From Bolinopsis microptera (lineage: Eukaryota > Ctenophora > Tentaculata > Lobata > Bolinopsidae): a stretch of DNA of 64,000 bases. Position 1 is the stretch's first letter, and each line of letters starts with the position of its first letter. The DNA lies in contig NC_087074.1 in the NCBI RefSeq assembly GCF_026151205.1, forward strand, positions 12,753,182 through 12,817,181, written 5' to 3'. The notes beneath the pieces are model-generated. The model was not told the DNA's origin. It made no database searches and worked only from the letters and a program-made list of their open reading frames with translations. The position numbers and the translations under genes were made by a program. Of this stretch, positions 58,270 through 64,000 are shown piece by piece.

Positions 58270-58680
58270 CACATGATGTGTCACGTGACTTCACCACATA
58301 AACATGCTAGCTGTGCTAACCGAAACTTGCTCCTTGCATGCCAAGCAGCCAATCTGCGATCCCTCGCTAAACCACGTGACAGTCGGTGCGCCAATGAGAG
58401 CGCGCCTCGCAAGTCACGTGCAGTATACCTGCGTCACGTGAGGTCCTGTGAGAGATTCTGTACTTCGGTATTATTCGGTACCTCACAAGGCAGTCTTAAC
58501 GTGCAGAACACTCACGCTTCCCAGGGCACATTGCCCTGCTTTATCATTGGTGAAATTGGGCCATGGTGCTTGAATACTGCCCTGGGATTGGATAGTTCTA
58601 GTAACGTGACCCCGGGTTCGGAATGGTTATTGGACCAATTCCAAGTCGGATCCAGGCAAAGTACCGGATAACTAAACTTT
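58270..58680. promoter_or_regulatory. E-box and CCAAT-rich block upstream of the zinc-finger gene
   Basis: CACGTG occurs at about 58280, 58374, 58414 and 58434, several as full GTCACGTGAC or near it. CCAAT-type boxes (GCCAATGAG, CATTGGTG, GATTGGAT, TTGGACCAATT) lie between and after them. Similar combinations occur at 52370-52530 and 55550-55610. The 132-codon frame through this block has no motif. The block could be an enhancer or distal promoter bound by bHLH and NF-Y factors; function is inferred from motifs only. Confidence 0.35.
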
Positions 58681-59106
58681 GCTTGTCATCGTAACGGCGA
58701 ATACGCTCTGCCATTGTGACATTTCACAGGACACATCTAAATCATGAAGGTGGACAAGAATCCTCCACTGCCTGACAAGCTAGTCATCGTGTGACAAAAG
58801 TCACAGGTTACAGAATTCCGTTTAAAGGCTCAACAGGCTTCAATTGATCTAAAATCATGGCTCCAGGGTCTAAAACTCGAAGGTCGATGCGAAGTGCAGT
58901 CATCTTCTCAAATATGTGGTAGCTTGATATGTATATTGCAAGCCGCGGCTCCAAGGATTATGTCAAACTTTATAAATGCGTCAATTTTTGGAGCTTATAA
59001 GATGTTACATTACTAGATTGATACTTTCTTGTTACGTTACGTAGCAGGCGCCGTAAGCAATGGAAATAACGTCTTTTAGTGATTCGATTACAGACTGAAA
59101 CATCAG

Positions 59107-59910
59107 TTACCTTACTCGGGATTATTATGACCGGGATAAAGTGGCGGGTTTAGGGTAATTTCGCCATATTTTTCCCGAACCACATTTTCACCGGTCGTTA
59201 ATAAACCCGCCGACTCACCTTTTAGGGTTCCCAAGGGGTATGGGTGCTCATATTTTAATGGTTGTCTTATATTCACTAAAGAAGACTATTGGGACACTTG
59301 TTGTAGGTTTTTCGACTTCATTTGGCTAAAATTGCAAAAAATTCACCTTTTTGCCCAATTCTTGTCATTTATCCTTATTGTCAAAGTTGATTTAAATAGG
59401 CCAATTTTTAATTTCTTAGGTATTGACTATCTCTACATAATGAAATAGGACCCAAAGTAAAAGTAACAGTTAAATTAAAACTCGAATTAATTAAAACGGT
59501 CAATAACATGAATCAGTTTCATCAGTCATTTATTCATAATTCTAAACAATGTGAACGATGCATTCTTTCGAAGATTTTCTACAAATTGAGTCATAATGGT
59601 TATTTGATACACGTAAACATGTAATGCTAATTCAAAACAACGAATTTGCTAGAGTCTACTTTCAACAATTATTGATAATTCGACTTGTTTCACAAGTTTT
59701 AGCAATGCGAAAATTTCTGAACCTGCTTATCTCTAATAAGGAAATTTACATCTGAGACAAAATTTTTGAATCTAAAATTGAAAAGTTGGACACCGGTAAA
59801 ATGGCGACCGGGAAAATGTGGTGGGTTTTGAGCAATTTCGCCATATTTTTTCCGAACCATATTTTAACCGGTCGTTAATAAACCCGTCGTAATAATCCCG
59901 AGTAAGGTAA
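59107..59910. mobile_element. 0.8-kb inverted-repeat element
   Basis: Outer ends read TTACCTTACTCGGGATTATT on both sides (59107 and complement ending 59910). Next to each end is a longer block (TTTCGCCATATTTTTCCCGA, CCGGTCGTTAATAAACCC) present at 59158-59214 and 59834-59890 in the same orientation, so the two ends carry direct as well as inverted repeats. The interior is AT-rich and non-coding. No clear target duplication was seen. Confidence 0.7.
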
Positions 59911-62225
59911 ATGAAAATAAAAGCGATCGCACGGTTTGGGGTGAGCTTCTATAAGAAATCAATTAATCGAAGATAAATGAACGAGAGTGCGAAATCAGAC
60001 GAACATAAGGCAGCAAGAAAACAAGAAAGAAGGATATAAACATTCTGATTAAATATGGCAAATTGGTCAGAAGAAGACCAATTAATCGACATTATCATTT
60101 CCACCATTATCATTTCCACCACAGATAATGGATTTGACCTTAAAAGCAAGTTTGGTGCTATTTTTATCCGAATCTTATGGTTTCTACTTCATACTTCATA
60201 GCCACGGATGGTGTAAAATTATGTTAAAATGAGCTTTCAGTTTTGTGAGCCACATAGCGCTGATGAATTCCGGATATTTATGAAAAATACGACGATATAG
60301 CAAATGTTCTGATCTTAAATGGTTCGTTTATCAGCAAGCACCAAGCGAACCTTTGTTATCTTCTAGTTCTATCAAGCAAGGAAAGGTCGTGTTATAAGAC
60401 TTACATTAGACTATTTTATGACCAACTCCAAACAAATGGTAAAATAATGATTTCATGCCGGAAATCATCTTGATATTAAAAGTTTTATCGTCTCGGGTAC
60501 AAGATAAAAATCCTAATCCCTTTATTCCAAATTCGAAAAGCCCATTTTAAGAAATGATAAGCAGTAAGCTTATCGTACTGATATTAATTCTGTATCTTAT
60601 CATGCCAACAAGGAGTCAACCCAGTGACAGTTGGTAGCTGAACCATGACCGACATGTTTTAGACAGGTTGTTGCACTACAAAATGTCTCCAAACCATTTA
60701 ATCGTAAGTTCTGTTTTAGAGAATTTTCTAGTATTAGCAGAAGTGAAGATATGATTAATTGAGTATAGTTGCGACAGAAATGAATTGCAAAATTGAACAC
60801 GGTAATCGTTCATCATTAGATAGTGATAAACCTGATTTCACGTTTATCAGTCGAATTTCAAGAGTAAATCAGATAGAATCATACTCATCAACGTCAATGA
60901 TTATGCACGGCAACTTATATTAGTATATTGAGATATCAAGATCAAATCTCGAATTTCGAACTCAAAATGGTTATTCTAACATGATATTTCAGAGTACACA
61001 TCTGTAATTAAGCCCCCGTTATATAGGTTAATTACACGTTGATCACGTCCTAATAATATCAAAACTGACCATGCAGCTGACCGTTTAATCTCAATGAACA
61101 AAAGTAAAGCAAATTTATAAATTCTGATGTTATAGGTACGGCTGTGTGGGAGCAATTGATAATGGGTTCATTTTCATTGTACCTTACACTGAACACTCAA
61201 CATTATCTAACGAGTTACGAGTAACGTGCTGTTTATCATTATAAAACACAGCCATTACACTGACATCTGCAGTTAATGATATTAAACACACTACCCAAAT
61301 AGTGGACACGAAGTAAAAACCGGTTTTGAGTTTGAAATCACCATCATTCATTATAATGACACTCTACCGAATTATTTAGATTAAAGCACTTCACGCATGC
61401 CCAAGAATTACTATTAGCAGTGATCTATTGTGACGATATCATTTTTATTAAAGCGTATAGAGTTTGAAGCACTCTAGCTGACATTAAATGATAGGGAATG
61501 GCGAGACATAATGTCAAAGGAGTTTTCAAACAAAATTAAATCGAATAATTTACTTCTGGAATAGTTTGTTACGCTTAAGTTTTGGTTTTCTGCTCTATCG
61601 CTGTATAATATTGTAATACTTGTTATGTTTATACTTTAACAATACTACTGTAATTAACTAAAAAATCGATCTGATATCATAATCGTAAAGCCAAATGATA
61701 AAAAAGCTTTGAGCTCATACAAGATGTCTCAGATAAAACTCAACCTGTACAAGAACAAGTAAGAATAGACAAGCGCTAGACAAGTGCGACCGCAACTCTA
61801 AGTATAACCCCCTCATATGCATCGGTCAGTACGGGTCTCTGGACATCACACCGATAGAGCCACAAAGAATGGAATAACATGTGCCCCTCCCTAGTTATGG
61901 AGTACGCAGACATTACATCGCCAGTCAGCATTAACATTATATGCGTGATAACTGAACAGCTCATATGCGTGATAACTGAAATGGATAAAAACTTGCACGT
62001 GTGGGTGTAGAGCCGCGCTTGACCATTTCTTGTAATGTGGAGAGAGATGAAGTGTACGTGGTACTGCGTTTAATTGAATCTGAGGGTGTGTCGGTCGTAT
62101 CGTTCACTCAAATCATTAAAGTATCAAATATTAGATTCCAAACCGTATGTCGGCGTAATTAACTCTCTCTCTCTCTCTTTCTCTGTAGTAGTGAAATACA
62201 TTATTTCTATAGTATCAAGTATATA
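59911..62225. other. Non-coding stretch
   Basis: No gene seen. GCTCATATGCGTGATAACTG is partly duplicated at 61938-61979, and there is a CT run at 62163-62180. Confidence 0.5.
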
Positions 62226-62658
62226 AATCAAGAGGCTTGCATATAATGAACATATTGACACGGGTGCAGAGTTGAGTCTGTACGGAACCTAGTAGTTTCA
62301 GATCCTTGCTTAACTTGCCGTACAGCAAGGTCATCCACTACTTTAGCCCGGCGAGGCACATAACTCCCTCTACAACTCCATGACAAATGTTTCATATATA
62401 CTAGCCGAGTTCACAAGTTATATCCTTGTGTTTGAGAAGAGCTCGTTAGAACTGCTTCCTTTCCCTTCAGTATCCCACAGTCTCTCGAGTTTCGTAACTG
62501 CCAGAGAACTCTCTTAAACATTTACTAGACTCGGTGATTATAAATCAAGAGGCTTGCATATAATGAACATATTGACACGGGTGCAGAGTTGAGTCTGTAC
62601 GGAACCTAGTAGTTTCAGATCCTTGTTTAACTTGCCCTACAGCAAGGTCATCCACTAC
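62226..62658 (+). repeat. 117-bp direct duplication
   Basis: 62226-62342 and 62542-62658 are almost identical (ATCAAGAGGCTTGCATATAA through GGTCATCCACTACT), with two or three changes. They are separated by about 200 bp of unrelated sequence. The second copy is cut by the palindromic element that begins at 62659. Confidence 0.9.
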
Positions 62659-63859
62659 TATATCCACCAGCGTGCGCTTTTTCGCATAGCGGGCTCTCAC
62701 CAGCCCACTGTCAAAGGGCCCGATATCTCTACAGCCCGCAAATGATATAGCCCGCTAACAAGTTACATTTAATTTGACCAGTAGCAATATAGCCCGGAGT
62801 TCTCTAAAATATTTTCACAGCACGGAGATATATATATATATTTTATTTTTGTGTCCGGTAGGGCTGCTCATGCAGCTCGTGAGCAGATGACATGATACAT
62901 TGATTTATATCAAAGTTATTATAACACACTACATAATACACATCAGCACTATAATAATCCCTCTATTATTGATATTCATCGTCACTGACATTACATTCAT
63001 TATTCGCACGGCCCAGGAATGCAGTGCCAGTATGGATCTCTTATCTCCAGCCCCTATATACGACACAGCCCTTTATGATTGGCTTAAATTGAACAAGTGA
63101 CGTGTTACCATGGTTACAACAATTAGTGGCGACCTTTTCTAGAGTTGACTTTTATACAAGCTCCATTGTTTATTTATATTTATAAGATTATATATTAACT
63201 GTAAAACGCCCGCTGGTGGATATAATCCACATCACCTCGACCTGCGGGCGGAAAAATCGTATAGCACTCGGGCCCGATGGGCCCTCCGTGCTATACGAAA
63301 ATATGTCATCCTCGGGCTAGCGCCCTCGGGGACATGTGAAATATTGCACGCGCGTGCGCGTGCAATATTTTGTTCCGCCCGCGAGTCTCCGGTGATATAT
63401 ATATGTAACCATGGTAACACGTCACTTGTTCAATGTAAGCCAATCATAAAGGGCTGTGTCGTATATAGGGGCTGGAGATAAGAGATCCATACTGGCACTG
63501 CATTCCTGGGCCGTGCGAATAATGAATGTAATGCCAGTGACGATGAATATCAATAATAGAGGGATTGTTATAGTGCTGATGTGTATTATGTAGTGTGTTA
63601 TAATAACTTTGATATAAATCAATGTATCATGTCATCTGCTCACGAGCTGCATGAGCAGCCCTACCGGACACAAAAATAAAATATATATATCTCCGTGCTA
63701 TGAAAATATTTTAGAGAACTCCGGGCTATATTGCTACTGGTCAAATTAAATGTAACTTGTTAGCGGGCTATATCATTTGCGGGCTGTAGAGATATCGGGC
63801 CCTTTGACAGCGGGCTGGTGAGAGCCCGCTATGCGGAAAAGCGCACGCTGGTGGATATA
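62659..63859. mobile_element. 1.2-kb palindromic (foldback) element
   Basis: Arms 62659-63117 and 63405-63859 are reverse complements with few differences. Outer ends start TATATCCACCAGCGTGCGC. The flanks suggest a TA target site. The 287-bp spacer contains a further copy of the end sequence (CGCTGGTGGATATA at about 63211) and the cloverleaf described separately. Each arm has a 66-codon frame (MIYIKVIITHYIIHISTI...), but the three codon differences between the arms all change the amino acid, so I do not regard it as a gene. Confidence 0.85.
63244..63382. other. Cloverleaf-forming sequence: three hairpins inside a closing stem
   Basis: The closing stem GCGGGCGGAA (63244-63253) pairs with TTCCGCCCGC (63373-63382). 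Inside are hairpin 1 (63257-63298, stem TCGTATAGCA plus inner GGGCCC-GAT-GGGCCC), hairpin 2 (about 63302-63337, ATGTC...GACAT around CTCGGGC/GCCC) and hairpin 3 (about 63340-63369, ATATTGCACGCGC-GT-GCGCGTGCAATAT, perfect). The layout resembles the cross-shaped terminal palindromes used as replication or resolution sites in some mobile DNAs, but I recognise no known family. It lies at the centre of the palindromic element. Confidence 0.75.
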
Positions 63860-64000
63860 TAGGCATGAGTTCATGAACCATGGCTGGTCCTTATCGGAAT
63901 GTTGATTTTCGAGTATCCATGGCTACTGCATACTGATTGAGTGATGTGTTGGCTGAAGTTTGGCTGAATTCGTCCTGTTTGCTGATGATACAAATATTTT

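Noticed and set aside
58273-58671. 132-codon plus-strand frame as a gene
   Set aside because: No recognisable motif or splice context; it lies in a GC-richer block where long chance frames are more likely.
62900-63622. 66-codon hydrophobic frame present in both arms of the palindrome
   Set aside because: The copies are not independent, and all three differences between them change the amino acid, so there is no sign of selection for protein.

Overview
This window is animal nuclear DNA: AT-rich, with GT-AG introns, several transposon classes and gene families found only in metazoans. I cannot name the species. Two divergent rhodopsin-like receptors, an SLC35B3-type PAPS transporter, a ZZZ3-related protein and abundant Penelope-like elements (PLEs) fit an aquatic invertebrate, perhaps a cnidarian, but that is only a guess. 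No rRNA, tRNA or CRISPR array was recognised.

Layout. 0.2-7.6 kb: a 175-bp repeat occurs in opposite orientation at both ends and encloses a long intact PLE whose GIY-YIG nuclease comes before the reverse transcriptase (Naiad-like), a 1.14-kb non-autonomous hAT element with a perfect target duplication, and an intronless receptor gene. 7.6-13.6 kb: mostly non-coding, with a 149-bp hAT MITE and a two-exon receptor gene. 14.4-17.3 kb: a tentative three-exon gene around a 14-bp satellite. 19.7-20.6 kb: a DNA segment built of perfect hairpins with 3-nt loops, with a relative at 33.9-34.4 kb. 20.9-25.8 kb: a nested nest of inverted-repeat elements, a TATTG satellite and a frameshifted canonical PLE. 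26.9-28.8 kb: a spliced gene for a type II membrane protein with a tandem duplication covering exons and introns. 29.6-36.6 kb: a PLE remnant, a 13-bp satellite, snap-back sequences, a small MITE and dispersed repeats.

36.9-49.7 kb: one SLC35B3-like gene, nine exons reconstructed with consistent splice phases (356 codons). Its introns hold a LINE fragment, a 583-bp element with an 8-bp target duplication, and, inside the 8.1-kb intron 4, an inverted-repeat PLE remnant and two further same-strand genes: a PAN/lectin-like/sushi membrane protein and a short ZZZ3-related protein. 50.5-51.7 kb: possible exons of an unrecognised gene. 52.6-57.3 kb: a minus-strand C2H2 zinc-finger gene, five exons. 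58.2-64 kb: an E-box/CCAAT-rich block, an 0.8-kb inverted-repeat element, and a 1.2-kb palindromic element whose centre can fold into a cloverleaf of three hairpins.

The genes do not form a pathway. The strongest observations are structural: the cloverleaf and the triloop hairpin segments, the permuted PLE, and the nested genes within SLC35B3. Splice sites were read by eye; homology calls rest on recalled family features, with no database search.
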